Assembly: GCA_932294295.1 (NCBI GenBank)
Contig: OW028579.1
Location: 35,346,362 to 35,410,361 of the forward strand
From: Alitta virens
Taxonomy: Eukaryota > Annelida > Polychaeta > Phyllodocida > Nereididae
Direction: 5' to 3'
DNA: 64,000 nt
Made by a program: the position numbers and the translations under genes. Below, piece after piece: positions 11,095-24,079 of this stretch (positions within the stretch are counted from its first letter, which is position 1; every line of letters starts with the position of its first letter). The notes under the pieces were generated by a model. That model had not been told where the DNA came from, made no database searches, and worked only from the letters and a program-made list of their open reading frames with translations.

Positions 11095-14000
11095 AGAATG
11101 GGTACTATGTATGTAGGAAATTGTCAGTAACATAATTTTTTCAGAGTATCAAACAAAAGTGAGTACACTCTATTTAAAACGGTTCATACCGACAGAAGGT
11201 AAAATTGTTTAAGGACTATCAAATTAAGGAGTGCAATGACTCAATGACATTCTAGTGGCATTAGAGTGATACTGGTAAGGACGTATACTCAGAGTAGTTG
11301 GATAATAGTGGATTTTCAAGGAAGTTCTCGATATTTCCACCAGGTGGATACGACAGAATACTGCAATTCTATTGGCTGAAAAAATTACCGCCCTTTACAG
11401 TGATTGGCTGAAGCGAAGTGCATCCTAACAACTGTATTTTTAGTGCATTTTAATGTATATTTGACATCTTATCATTCAGTTGATTTCTTTTATTTCCAAG
11501 AGAAAATTATATTATGGAATCAGTTAGTTATGATCTACTATGTCTGGAAAGCAAAACGAGTAATAAGAGGAGAAGAAAGAATTATGTCTTGCTGAATTCA
11601 GGGCTGCTCAGTGAAAAGACTCTATTCAAGTATAGCTTGGATGTGCAGGTACGCCAGAGTTTACAAAACACGACATATACTATGCTGCACTTACTGATTG
11701 ATGTACATGATAAACTATATATAGTGTGTAATGGGTGCTACAGCAATGATAGTGCTTGTGGAAAACAACAAACTTTTTCCTTGTTGCATTCGCGTTGTAG
11801 TCAGGACTCCAGAGTATTTGATTGTCTGGCTAAAATAGCGTGTCAAAACACCATCCGCATGTTCCAATATGGCCTCCAGGGGACAAACAAACATCATGTG
11901 GGGCACTAACATACATAACATGGGACTAAGAGAGTATCCCAGCTACAACTAGCAGTCCCTCTTGTGTTGATATGGGAGAGATATACGAGGGCTCTGCAGT
12001 GAATGCAAGCATATATAGTGGACCCCTGCAATCAACACTACCCCTGGGTATCACTGCAGCTAGCTTAATATCAAGGTGGTCTGAACTTTTTAATATTTTA
12101 GTCACATTTAAGAGGCCCTCAGAAATAACCTTAAAAGATGCTAATGATATCCACTGTTTTTCATGCCAGTATTTGATTTTGAGAATTTTGGTGCAGAACA
12201 AAATGGACAGGAATAATACTATTAAGGCGAACCCCCCCCCCCCCCCCCCCTCAATGAGTTTCCTCATTCAAATGATAAGTTTTGCCCTGTTGTCATCAAT
12301 ATGGCCATCTACCATCGTCACAGAGAAGCAGCAGAAGTTACTTGGGAGAGTATAGAAAACTTTAAGTTAATTGTTTCACAGAAATGTCATCATCTAGACA
12401 CTTAAGTTGGGATTAGCCTTATTGCTAACATGTCTGTCTATTTTGAGCCATATAGGGAAATATATGACCAAATAAAAGGCATTCGTTTTGAATCCACTTT
12501 AGGATTGAACTTTTGAAATTTGTTTAAATATTAAGTTTATTTTTTTAAAGCTGCAAATTGAACCTCCTGAATAGGGATTTGAAATACAGGAGTAATGATT
12601 AAAATGTAACAGCTCACGTTGTGGCTGTTTATTTCCCCGTGCTTTCATAGTGGTTAGTTTTAGTAAGAAGTTTCCTGCTGCAGTAGATTCCTTGGCTTAA
12701 GTCACTTTGACGTAATGAAATACAGCTTTAAGGCTCGAGGAGAGAGCAGAAGGTAGGCTCTTGAAGTGCCGAGGCTATTGACTAGGAATCCCGTGAATAT
12801 TTGATAGGATGCAGAATGGACAGTGGCCAGGGGCGATGACCTTTTGACCACTCTTTAATCCGAAGCCTTTACGCGTTGTCCGAGCCAAATTAACCTGATC
12901 TCACTGATTCCATGCAATTTTTGCCACCATTTAAGCAGGACAGTGGGCCTGAAGCTACATGTGATGATAATTGTGTCTTTTAAGGTTACAGTAGAACCCA
13001 AATCATTAGGCTTTCTTTGATACTAGTCTACTTGCGTCGTCTCAAAATTGAGGTAATTATCATATATAATTATATATTACAAACTTATTAAGGTCCAAAC
13101 ATCATTTCCGCATAAAATATTAAGCAAGTTTATGACAGCTCTCTGTAAATGTATCTACCATGATTATTTTTTTCTTCTTTTTAATATGTTAATCATGCAG
13201 CTTTAAATAATGTGCACTTTTATTGGGAATAAACAGTTATATTAACATTAAACTGACAGAATTTGTTGGCAATTAATAATATTGTTTCTTTTTTAGTTAG
13301 TGTATATTGTTTAGCATTCCTTATATTAAAGCGAAACCCAATATTTCAAGATCAATCAGTTTTCATTACAAAACACTCGAAGACCCCTTGCCCTTCTCAA
13401 ATGGGTGTCAAAGCTAGCTGGTCATCGGACCTTACGCCAATGACGACGTAATTCAGTTTGGCCGACGTTATTGACCTCTTGGCTTTACGCTTGACGCTAC
13501 AGTGGCCACACATTCAACTGACCAACCCACGACTGCATGGGCCGGACAAAAACCTGCCCAGTCCTCAATAATTGTCCTCTGTCAGTCAATTCCCTCCTTC
13601 ACGATTTGAGGACTTGAGTAGTTCAGGCTATTCAAGCAGGCAACCAAAGAGAAGCGTAGATTGAATTGGATCCCAGGTTGTTTGTTGATGTTGTTGTTGT
13701 AACAGTCAGCTGTAAGAGGCAGATTTAATGATGAGCTGATGAGCCTGATTCCATATTATGTTATTATGTCCAACTGATATATTGTGGAATATAATAGATC
13801 ACATCATTATTTTAGTTCGATAATTATTGTATTCCTGTGTCTTCTTCACTGAAATCTATCTCTTTTTTTATATTTTGATATTGTATTTTTTCATGGCTTT
13901 TTTCCACCACTCACCTTGTGCTTCTATCGACCAGTGAGCTTTTGCAATATACCGCCCTTACCAAGGCCGTTTGCCAACGTTAGCACAGCAAAGTTTCTTT

Positions 14001-14600
14001 ATGATATTAAAGGATGTCAAGGGGAAACATCTTTACATAAAATAATCCCATCTTTCCTTGGCGGAGGGACATGAAGGGCAGTGAATCGTGAAGTGGCGAG
14101 AAAAGTAGTGCGCGGGGACTACTTTGCACCAAAGATTATTGCGCTGACCAGATGGCATGGGGTTTTATTCTGTCCATAGATGGTGCATCTATCTCTCTGC
14201 GCATGTCACCACAAAACAGGAAGCTGCACCGGAAGTATGACAGGATGTTGAGCACGTGATCTGTGTACAAATAAATGCTAGACAACTCCGTTTCCAAGGT
14301 GACTGTCCTCGGGTGAATAACTCTCGACCTACTTATTTGACTAATCGTCACCTTCTCGGCCCCTTTTTATATTGAGACGTGCAGCTGTGGTCTGGGAATT
14401 GTGTGGGTCAAAAATATTTGATTAAATTATCTGTAGGTTTTGAATACACCTTCTGAGATTAATCCTATATTGTCCTTCTTTTATTGGCTGCATGCTGAGA
14501 ATTATGTGCATACATAGGTAGAATAGCAATTTAATAAATACAACAATTGTATTATGTACGTTAGTCAGTACTATCATAGAGCCTCCAGTTCTGGTGGCGG
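11095..14600. other. AT-rich non-coding DNA with a poly-C run
   Basis: No coding gene recognised. A 131-codon open frame (11514-11909) has no recognisable motif and is compatible with chance in 64 kb. A run of 19 C lies at 12232-12250. GC-richer stretches near 12700-12900 and 13420-13560 carry no clear motif. Confidence 0.45.
12232..12250. repeat. Poly-C run (19 C)
   Basis: Homopolymer of 19 C, the mirror of the poly-G at 10861. It accounts for the proline and glycine runs in overlapping open frames, which are not genes. Confidence 0.9.
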
Positions 14601-15347
14601 AATGGCACGAAGAGACAATGACATAGAATAGAATAGAATAGAATAGAATAGAATATAATAGAATGGCATGAAGAGGCAATGACATAGAATAGAATAGAAT
14701 GAAGAGGCAATGACATAGAATAGAATAGAATGGCATGAAGAGGCAATGACATAGAATAGAACAGAATAGAATAGAATAGAATGAAGAGGCAATGACATAT
14801 AATAGAATAGAACGGCATGAAGAGGCAATGACATAGAATAGAATAGAATGAAAAGGCAATGACATAGAATAGAATAGAATAGAATGGCATGAAGAGGCAA
14901 TGACATAGAATAGAATAGAATGGCATGAAGAGGCAATGACATAGAATAGAATAGAATGGCAGGAAGAGGCAATGACATAGAATAGAATAGAATGGCATGA
15001 AGAGGCAATGACATAGAATATAATAGAATGGCATGAAGAGGCAATGACATAGAATAGAAAAGAATAGAATGAAGAGGCAATGACATAGAATAGAATAAAA
15101 TAGAATAGAATGGCATGAAGATGCAATGACATAGAATATAATAGAATAGAATGGCATGAAGAGGCAATGACATAGAATAGAATAGAATAGAATGACATGA
15201 AGAGGCAATGGCATAGAATAGAATAGAATGGCATGAAGAGGCAATGACATAGAATAGAATAGAATATAATAGAATGGCAGGAAGAGGCAATGACATAGAA
15301 TAGAATAGAATAGAATAGAATAGAATAGAATAGAATAGAATAGAACA
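14601..15347. repeat. Composite minisatellite: AGAAT pentamers plus a conserved linker
   Basis: About 750 bases alternate (ATAGA/AGAAT)n blocks of variable length with a linker that reads ATGGCATGAAGAGGCAATGAC. The linker recurs some twenty times with few changes, sometimes shortened to AATGAAGAGGCAATGAC. The last 50 bases are pure AGAAT. Three long minus-strand open frames across it are repeat artefacts. Confidence 0.95.
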
Positions 15348-15764
15348 GGAAATATGAAATTCAATCATTAAATCATGTACTGCATGAGGGCACCTCAACA
15401 TTTTCCTTTTTCAGACTCTTAAAAAAAACCTCTAATACTGTAATGTTTGCTTCCACAAGGGACCTAAAACTGAAGTGGGTGGGGTTAAACAGATAACCCT
15501 TCCTGTGTACTTCAGAGGAAAGGAAGCCATGGCAATTCCAAGACTATTCAGAAGACAATGGAAGTCTTGAGCAGAGAAGAGATAGCATGAATGATTTGCT
15601 AGCTCAGGTCAGGGTTAGTGCCAATGTGCATTACAGGGGCTGTACAGCACTCAAAACTACAGTCTGAAAGATCATAGGGATTTGTAGGGTATAGCAGGAG
15701 CTGTAGAAGATAGGCTTATCTTCGGTAAGTGATATTAGAAAGTTTGAGTTGAGGGGTAACTGGA

Positions 15765-15905
15765 TTTAAGCTAAACTGTGGTGACTTAGCTGGTGAGCAG
15801 TGGCCAACTTGTCTGGTATTCGGGCAAGTAAAATATCCCACTTTTGTGGTGAATGGGTGGAATGATCTTTACTATAATCTCATCATTACATTTACCTCTA
15901 ACAAA
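15765..15905 (+). mobile_element. SINE family C fragment
   Basis: TCGGGCAAGTAAAATATCCC followed 40 bases later by ATAATCTCATCATTACATTT reproduces the order GGCAAGTAAAAGATCC ... ATCTCATCATTACGTC of the copies at 29395-29680 and 28975-29215. No promoter boxes were recognised. Confidence 0.5.
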
Positions 15906-16103
15906 GAATGATGATCAGTGTCGTTGAAAATCGTGAAACTCCGGCAGCATACGGAATCACCCAACATGCAGTGGATAAATATATTGACCCGAAGACAACG
16001 TTGAACCAAGGAGTCACTCTGGGAGCATGGTTGAACCAACATATATCTATCACCAGCCATGCTAACATCATGTCCAAATATTACTAATAGCCTACTACCC
16101 AAA

Positions 16104-16119
16104 ATATATATATATATAT
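16104..16119. repeat. Short (TA)n tract
   Basis: TATATATATATATATG within generally AT-rich DNA. Confidence 0.7.
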
Positions 16120-16624
16120 GATATGAGCCATTATTGATTATTATATACCAATATATACAATCTCATTGATAATAATAATTGATAATTAAGCATGTTTGGC
16201 TCATATACTAAGGAAGGCCTCAATGGAGAAGTGCTTATATGTAACAGACTGAATAAGAATAAGAAGGTACTTTGTCTTCTTTCGGGGCTTACTTTGTACA
16301 AAGCTCTCTCTATGCAATCTGTCCTTTCTTACTTCCTCAGTTCTTACCACTTGTTTTGTTTTTGGAGTTTTTGTTTGTCTGGATGAGACACGTCTGAAGT
16401 TAAGAGCCACGACAGAGTAGCCAGACTCACTGGTAAGCAAAGTGGTAAGGGTCATTCCAGGGTCATTCCAGTGCATTAGTCATATTGCATATGTATGCTG
16501 AGTGCTCTAATGCATTGTACAGTAGCACTTACCTATCATGGCCACCATTGGTGCAAAATTTATTGACTTTAATGATAAGATGATCTTATTGCTGTAAGGT
16601 ACATGCATGTAACATGGTAGGTCA

Positions 16625-16657
16625 GGCCAACGTTAGGCCAACGTTGGGCCAACGTTG
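16625..16657. repeat. 11-base tandem repeat GGCCAACGTTG x3
   Basis: Three head-to-tail units, GGCCAACGTTA, GGCCAACGTTG and GGCCAACGTTG, followed by a degenerate continuation (GCCGGGACAACATTGAGCCGACG). Each unit contains the palindrome AACGTT. CpG is retained in all units. Confidence 0.85.
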
Positions 16658-17080
16658 AATCAAAGTGGCCGGTGCCGGGACAACATTGAGCCGACGTAGA
16701 TAGCACATCATCTGGGAAGTAAGCTTAGCGATGTGATTGTAGTTTTTATAATGGGTTCTATGCAGCACTGTTTTTTTCAGTAACCTATATCTAGAAAACC
16801 CAGTGTATACTACATTTAAGCCATACTTCAGAGACACCACCTAATAGCTAAGTCAGTTACATTCCTGTACTACAAGGTGTAGACTGCCGTGTACCTTGAT
16901 ACAGTGTACAGTGTGTATCAGGTAATATTAACCCTTATACTTTCTGCATATGACAATATGGACTCTATATGTGCGTTGCAATGACTACTGCATCACCATT
17001 GTACATTTACGCTGTCTGGAAGTCTACCTCACTATGAGAGCACACTGTGTTTAGGACCACCAGTTTGTACAGCAATTTTG

Positions 17081-17155
17081 CCATTGCACCAGTTAAGGCC
17101 ACCCCACCATTAAGGCTAATGTAATGCAGACCTTAATGGTCGTAATAAGCGAGGT
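17081..17155. repeat. GGTGGTCTTAAT-type repeat remnant
   Basis: GTTAAGGCCACCCCACCATTAAGG on one side and CAGACCTTAATGGTCGTAATAAGCGAGGTT on the other (given as landmarks) are inverted versions of the same motif. This is the pattern of the element at 32377-32555. Diverged, with no clear duplication. Confidence 0.4.
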
Positions 17156-17902
17156 TGCACCATGCAAGTGAACTTTAAACGGAGAGTAGTCGTAACAGCA
17201 AGGTTCTATTTCAGCTGGCCTTGAGAGTGTTGTAGTGTGTGATCCAGCACTATGATCCAGCAGTTTGATCCTGTAGTATGATCCAGCAGTCCTTGATTAC
17301 ATGTAGGCTGGTGGCCCCTGGACAAACTCAGGCCCTGTGCTCTCCATCGCGTATAATTCACGTATTTCCCAGGGGATCGAGATGGTGTATACGTGGTAGT
17401 CCAAGGGCAGTAATCGGAAAAATAGAATAGGAGAAATTCCCCCAATGCATAGCCTTAATGGCAGTGCTATGCGATTTGCCTGGCTGTTATCATTTTCCAT
17501 CACATAGCTGGCTTGCACACTGGCCTCTTATGATCCACCTAGATCTGCCCCATCACCATGGCGTAGTGATCTCCTGACCCTCTCACAGCCGCTGCACACG
17601 ACAAATGTAGCCCTACGCCACCCTGAAAGTAGTTCTTACTTGCCAGAATTTGCTTTGCTTTCAGCCGTGTAGGCTTGTACTTGGTATGTAATAGAATAAC
17701 ACGTAATTTCCATACGGTGTGTCTCATGGTAATGCCCTATTACATGTTTATATAGTCTACACAGACTAGTGGTTTACTTCAGAACTACTTTATTATGTGT
17801 CTGACTATCTGTGACATTTTCGGGTTTGCCCTCTCATTGAATTTCGATTACACAACAACAAATTTCTCAAAATGTGCACTCATTATATTAATACCACTAT
17901 TT

Positions 17903-18020
17903 TTCTTTGGGGGTTTTTTAAAAAATTTTATGAGGTTTAATGTCTGTTTAATGTTCTTTGGGGTTTTTTAATTTTATGAGGTTTGGAGTTTTTTAATTTT
18001 TATGAGGTTTAATGTCCTTT
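17903..18020. repeat. Degenerate tandem repeat, about 35-bp unit
   Basis: Three imperfect units built on CTTTGGGGTTTTTTAATTTT and ATGAGGTTTAATGT. Units vary in length and the middle one is shortened. Confidence 0.7.
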
Positions 18021-18029
18021 ATATAGCAT

Positions 18030-19727
18030 AAATTGTTTATTTGAAGGTATTTTTACCCAGGAAGCATTTCTCATGCCAATATGAAAAACCCCCTTATAAT
18101 ATGATATCATTTCATGCACGCTTACTTTACCTCATTCATGATTGAATGGAGGAATACTTCAAGGTGCACCAGATTCACCCATTACTGTCTTTCGTGTTGT
18201 TTAAGACATCAATTAATGATTCCATTGTGCAGAAGCTGTTCTGAATATTTAAAACTCTATGGAATATTCAGCATTAGGCTTTAACTTTGTATGAAGTGAT
18301 AGGCTTTTGACTTGAACATACCTCCGCCATGTCGTTTAGACATTTTCAAGTAACGTTTAAATCTCGTTTGAGAGGAGAATTTATAAGGTGACCACGTGAT
18401 GTGAAACGAACATGGCGTCAGGTTTGACATGTGGGGAGATAATTCTAAGAAGAATTTTCAACAAACTTTACATCGCAATTTTGAATCGCGAAGAAATAAA
18501 TAAAAAAAGACAGTCTGAAATGAAACCGAGTTTTACGACGTGAATTTAAAGCAAGCAACAGGCTTGTCATTTGAGACAGCAAGCATGACACTAGAAAGTG
18601 TTGGGAACGGGGTAATAACCCCAAATAACAGCCTGTTTGGGTTTATTAAAAACCCCTCCATGCTGCTCTGTTTCATAAGGATGGCCCATAACAATCAGAC
18701 AGGCGTGTTCATCCCACAAATTCCTTCATAATGCACTGAATTATTAGAACCACCCACTTTCAAATGTGATAAAGAGACTCATCACAATGCTGCAATGTGC
18801 AGAAAATGCTGAGAGTAACAATGAAAGGATTGGCATTAAATAATTTTACAAGGTAATAGAGAACGAAATTGCTGTTGGGTCCGAAATGTTTGAATGCGTG
18901 TGGTCTGAATTGCTTGCAGCTTTATTCAGAATAACACACACACAAACACCTCGCAAAGTCCACAAAAGTTATCAAGATGTCATAAGTAACACAGTGTATA
19001 TTATTTACTCTGACGTCAATCTTTTGGGGGGCATATTTTGCCTTGAATGACATGGAGCAGTGCAAAATGAACAGACATGTTAGCAAAAACTCAGAGCCCA
19101 ACTTCTTAGCTGATAACAGTTCTGGGAACTAAATAGCCTGAATTTTGCTGTATTTTCTATTGCAATTTTTGCTGCTTCTCTGTAACCATAAAAACTGGCT
19201 TTAATGAAGAAACGGTGGCAACAAATTATCATTGCAAAGATAGGAAACTTTAAAGTTAATTTATACAGAGAGGTGTTTAGAAAGTTTGGCTTTGTCCTTT
19301 TTGGTAACATTTATATCTATTCTGAGCTTCCAACATATAGGTGGACTTTTATCTAACTATAGATGTCAGAACTGGCAGCAGATGTTAGCAAATAGGAACC
19401 TCGTTTTAAGGCCTCCCTCCTGTAAATTAAAGCCACATAATTCCGCACAATAACACTATAAAGATCTATAATATACCTGGACTGAAAATTCAGATGAGTT
19501 TAATATCAAATCACTATTAGATTCTTCGTTTACTATGTTGAACATCCTGAACATCATTCCTCACACCGACTAACCTCTAAAATTTTAAAAATAAAAGTTT
19601 TCCTCTAATTTCTTCCTTTTTAACCTGTTTGAGTACAGCTGATCCTCTTTACCCCGATTATCACTCAGAGTAACATTTTTAATCAACTCATAATATTCTT
19701 ATGTATTTTGTCATTAGAAGTGCATTG
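18030..19727. other. AT-rich non-coding DNA, no gene seen
   Basis: One CRE palindrome TGACGTCA lies at 19011-19018. Open frames at 18540-18731 and 19080-19310 are short and unrecognised. Confidence 0.45.
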
Positions 19728-19934
19728 CCTCCTCCTCCTCCTCCTCCCCCTGCTCCTCCTCCTGCTCCTGCTCGTCCTCCTACTTCTCATCCTCCTCCTG
19801 CTCGTCCTCCTCCTCCTGCTCGTCCTCCTCCTCCTGCTCGTCCTCCTCCTCCTCCTCCTCTTGCCCCACCTCCTCCTCCTCCCCCTCCTCCTCCTCATCC
19901 CTTCTCCTCCTCCTCCTCCTCCTCCTCCTCTCCC
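19728..19934 (+). repeat. (TCC)n / (CTCCTG) tract
   Basis: About 200 bases of CCT triplets with CTCGTCCTC and CTGCTC variants. Proline- or leucine-rich open frames on + and arginine-rich ones on - are artefacts. Strand-asymmetric polypyrimidine of this length can form triplex DNA. Confidence 0.93.
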
Positions 19935-20646
19935 TCTATTCTACTACACAACACCACTCTGCACCATACCAAAGCCCCCAGTGATCTCTTACCAAAGCAC
20001 CAGACCACACCATCCCTACATACCCTTAAACCTTACTAAATGCAGCAGCCATCCATCTATGCCCGCTGCCATGACAACTCAACGATGACACCCCATCCCA
20101 TGATAATCTTCTCATAGCCTCTAATACGAAGCTTTCATTCCACTCCATATAGCCTCTAACCCCTGCAAAGTAACAGGAAGTTGTTATCCTCCATACTTCC
20201 TGTCATTCAGGATTGTCGTTTATTTGGGGATTGGTGAAATTTACGATTGGCAAGCATTCTTTAATTGGTGGGATATAGCATAGCATGCAATTAAAAAGTG
20301 TATATACAGCTTGGCATTAACATGTTTTCCTGGATTGAGTATATAAATAGCATAGTTTTACTTCTTGACTAAGAGAAATGCATATTAATGGTAGGCGGAT
20401 GAGGCTCATATTTGTATCATGAGCAATTAAAAAATGATCTTCTCATTGATGTATTCAATTGCTGTAACAATTATATGGCCATGAAACATAAGCCCAAAAA
20501 GCCAGTTGGAATAAATGAGATATAACTGATAGTTATGAAAAATAAAGAGCTTCTTTAGTATGTGCCAATTGTCAACAGCGATGCACTGAGCTCAGTCAAG
20601 TGAAGCAGCACTGAAGCAGTTCTTCACATCAGACAATAACATTCTG
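19935..20646. other. Non-coding DNA, no gene seen
   Basis: C- and A-rich at first, then ordinary AT-rich sequence. Nothing recognised. Confidence 0.45.
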
Positions 20647-20810
20647 CAATAGTTAGTAAAATATAGAGACATTGATATATAAAAACCAATAGTTAGTAAA
20701 ATATAGAGACATTAATATATAAAAACCAATAGTTAGTAAAATATAGAGACATTAATATATAAAAACCAATGGTTAGTAAATTATAGTGACATTAATATAT
20801 AAAAACCAAT
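20647..20810. repeat. 40-bp tandem repeat, 4 copies
   Basis: Units begin with CAATAGTTAGTAAAATATAG at 20647, 20687, 20727 and 20767 (the last with GGTTAG and TTATAGTG changes), each ending in AATATATAAAAAC. The first three copies are nearly identical. Confidence 0.95.
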
Positions 20811-23120
20811 TTATCAGAATAAAAAAAAGTATAGTGACATTGCCATGGCAATGGTACTCCAATGGCACCCTGACATGTTATGAGGTATTGTACATGTATC
20901 AAAAATAAAAAAATAAAAAAACTCCAGCCAGACTGTAACTGGCCTGAAGTCAGCTGTTTAAAGTCACCAATTTAGCTCAATCCATGCATCAGTTTGCTCA
21001 GCATGGCTAAGGGCACATTTTACCCCAACACTTTATTACACTGAGGCCTGATTGGTGGGGCTGGTCGGCAGTTTAACTGCGTGAAAGCTCGTTGTTGGCA
21101 AGAACCTTTGTGACTGCACACTCTCTGCCAATCCCATCCGAAGCCAAGAACCCTGGCAGCCAGAATTAATTAATTCTGATTCATGACTATGTGATGTCCA
21201 CCTCAGGAGACCCGGGCTGACCGGAATTAATGACAGAGATTTTCAGTCCCTCCAGTTTCCGGGTGGGGGCATTGCAACAAAATGCTTGACCAGCAGTGGT
21301 TGGTGACTATTGGGTGATAAACAAAAGGCAAGGGTAAAATGGCGTCAGAAAAGGGTAATTACCATACAGCAAAGAGTGCAATTGACTCCATACACTGTAG
21401 TAATTACCCATTGTGTCAGGAAATCGGGGGTAGTTGATTTAGATACAATTTGGGTTAGTAGTGATGAAGGACATCATATATCATTGCTGTCTTATCATAT
21501 ATTTTAAATAGGTTTTCACAATTCATACTTTTTCTTTCAATTTTTAATCTTTATTCACCTGTCAGATATATACTAGCTCAGTGATCAGTGATTTGCAACT
21601 AAAAACAATTATTGAATTGAATTTATAGGCAGTCGCTAAAATAGTGTACTCACTTCTATTAGACCGAGTTTACTCCAAATATATCCAGTTAAATTAACCA
21701 TACGTTTCAGCATATTATTTCAAATTTCTTTGTTGTAGCCTATTGTTTATTTATGATTGTTTTTGTAGGTGCATTATACTATGTACACGTGGTATTCATA
21801 TTAATAATACTAGTCTAACAACACATTGTCCTACATTGTGTATAAAATGTAGCAGATTCAGCTAAAAGGCAGATTAACTGACAATTACCCATTATTACTC
21901 GGTAGCTTTCAGTTCATTTTGGAATTCTATTATTTGCATCACGCAACAATTCTATTGATATGAGGGCAACAGTCAGCTTGCTTCCATATCTCGTTCGCCT
22001 GATACCGCCATCATCGCATTTTTCATTTAGTGTTACCTAGCATAACTCGATCCAGCCTTCATACTTGGCATGTGGCACGGAATCGCAGCTTGTTGAAGTT
22101 ATTATGAATGGCTAACATACTATATTGCATCAAATAGATGAAATATTCTGCATTTGAACCCAGAAGAAGAATGCAAATGTTGCACCCAGGAGGCACTTTC
22201 TAGCTAATCAAACACTTCGTTGACAACTGAGGCTGAGTTTAAAGAGCTGTCCCTAATGAAAGACCTTCAGGAGAGCTCTAGATTATATCAGATTGTTTGT
22301 CTATCCCTCTGGGAGCTTGAGGGAATGATTCAGTTCAATCTCATTCCATTTAAAGCTGAAGATTTAAAGCAGGAGTTTTTGAGATGTGTAAAATGTAACC
22401 ATTCACGGGCTAGAAATGTGACTTTGAAGGGATGCAGACACCTGGGTGGGTGGCCAAGAGATGAAGGCATTTTTAAAGCGATCAAGCCTGGCTGCTGTTA
22501 TCTTGTCCTGGGTTTGATTCTCGGTTCAGGTCCACTTTTCAGCAATCTCAGATTGGTGTTGTTTGTATAATTAGCTAAATAATTGTAGGTTATTCTAAGT
22601 ACTTGGTGCTTATGTTGGTAAGTTGATAGTTTTCACATACATTTTGTATTTTCACTGAAGCATGAGGTCATACAGAGAGAGAGTAACGTCTCATGGGATG
22701 AATGATATGCACTGCCTAATTAACGATGGGAAGTACATTCATTGCTCTACTATCACACATGGTATGCTCCACAACAATAGCAGTACAAAGCCAATGTATT
22801 CTTCAGTTGTAATTACTTGCAAATCACACACCCACTGCCTTGTCTGGCATGAGGGTAATACCTACAGTGAATCATAGATAGACCTATATGATGGAGACTA
22901 CAGAAGAACCCTGTCTTCAGACTACCCCACAGTTACAACCACACCATCTTCAAGACCTCTATATTAAAGACACCTCTGTATTATGGTCTGCGTGTGTTAC
23001 CTCACAATCAAGAGACATCAATGAATTCACTGTCAAATTGTGCACCACATATATGGTCTAAATAACCAGTTACTACTGTGGCGACTTCTTGATATACCAG
23101 TAAGGATGGCGTTGGTGTCA
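20811..23120. other. AT-rich non-coding DNA, no gene seen
   Basis: A 116-codon + open frame at 22220-22570 has no recognisable motif. GC-richer stretches near 21060-21290 give no coding or promoter signal that I can defend. Confidence 0.4.
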
Positions 23121-23160
23121 ACAGCAGCAACAGCAGCAACAGCAGCAGCAGCCGCAGCAG
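23121..23160 (+). repeat. (CAG)n tract with CAA interruptions
   Basis: CAACAGCAGCAACAGCAGCA and so on, about 13 triplets, GCC-interrupted at the end. It sits in a GC-richer patch continuing to about 23470. A polyglutamine or polyalanine reading is possible in two frames, but no supporting exon structure was seen. Confidence 0.8.
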
Positions 23161-23872
23161 CATGGTGCCTGTCCACCCTTGAGGGGCCAGCCCCTGGGGA
23201 CATTGACATCATGAACTTAAGCCTACCTTAAGGCTGCTTTCTCCAGCCACTGACCTGTAGTGTCATAAATCACCGCTTGGTGTCGCAGTCGCTACGATTA
23301 ATCCGCACATCCGGGGCCCTGGCACGAACGTTGCCGAGGATTGCCGAAGCGGGGATCACCCCGATAACAAGGAATCCCCCTCCTTGACACCCATGGCACA
23401 CAGAGCTCATTAATACTGGGCAAGAGAGAACCTCCTTGCTTAATACATTTTTCTTCCTTCCTCCTTTGAATGGTTAATGACCAGCGGCGCATGAGGGTAT
23501 GGTAGCGTCTGCTGTAAACAAATGAAGATTGGTTTGCATGGTATATACAAGGCTACATTGGAGACCCACTATATTTAGGCCACTCAAAATAAAGGCCACC
23601 TCGATTTTAAGACTGCTTCACTGGAAATTTCCAGAGGCTTCCTCCTGAAGGTAGCCCAAGGATCTTATAGTCTTTATAGACTTGATTGTGTTACCTTGAA
23701 AAAAGATCCTGAAAACTTCACAGTCACACTTTGCCAATGACGTTCGGATTAATGAATTGCTTATGCCTAGAAAAGTGCAATTCGGTGCTCAAAATGACTG
23801 TTCTAATGACGCCAATTAGCATTGTATAGATCCGTCCCCAAGCATTTTCGTTTGGATAGCGTGGGATTCGGT

Positions 23873-24064
23873 AGGGCGGGGGCCTAGCTCAGAGGTAGCG
23901 CTCTGGGCTTCCAACCGCTTGGTCCCGGGTTCAATTCCCGGTCGAGCCTAAGTTGGATGGCTGTTTCATCCTTCGTCTCATTGCTATGGTCTCTGCCTGT
24001 CCTAATTAGCCCAACTGGTGCAGAAATACAGGACGTAAAGCCCTAATCACACACACACACACAC
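23873..24064 (+). mobile_element. SINE family A, full length with (AC)n tail and 15-bp target duplication
   Basis: Head GGGCGGGGGCCTAGCTCAGA with box A TAGCTCAGAGG and box B GGTTCAATTCC, loop CTTCCAA, the shared body, and a tail of ATC(AC)n. It is bounded by AGCGTGGGATTCGGT (23858-23872) and AGCGCGGGATTCGGT (24065-24079), which differ by one base. This defines both ends exactly and shows insertion by target-primed reverse transcription. Family enzymes are supplied in trans by a LINE. Confidence 0.97.
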
Positions 24065-24079
24065 AGCGCGGGATTCGGT

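Noticed and set aside
11514..11909. 131-codon + open frame
   Set aside because: No recognisable motif and no splice or conservation support. With this base composition one or two frames of such length are expected by chance in 64 kb on six frames.
14422..15401. Three overlapping 270-codon minus-strand open frames
   Set aside because: Products of the AGAAT/linker minisatellite, repeated peptides in all frames, no domain.
19683..20088. Proline-, leucine- and arginine-rich frames
   Set aside because: Translations of the (TCC)n tract.
22220..22570. 116-codon + open frame
   Set aside because: No motif recognised, no good splice context, length compatible with chance.
23040..23231. Alanine-rich open frame over the CAG tract
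   Set aside because: The repeat is open in several frames, with no acceptor/donor pair or homology visible.
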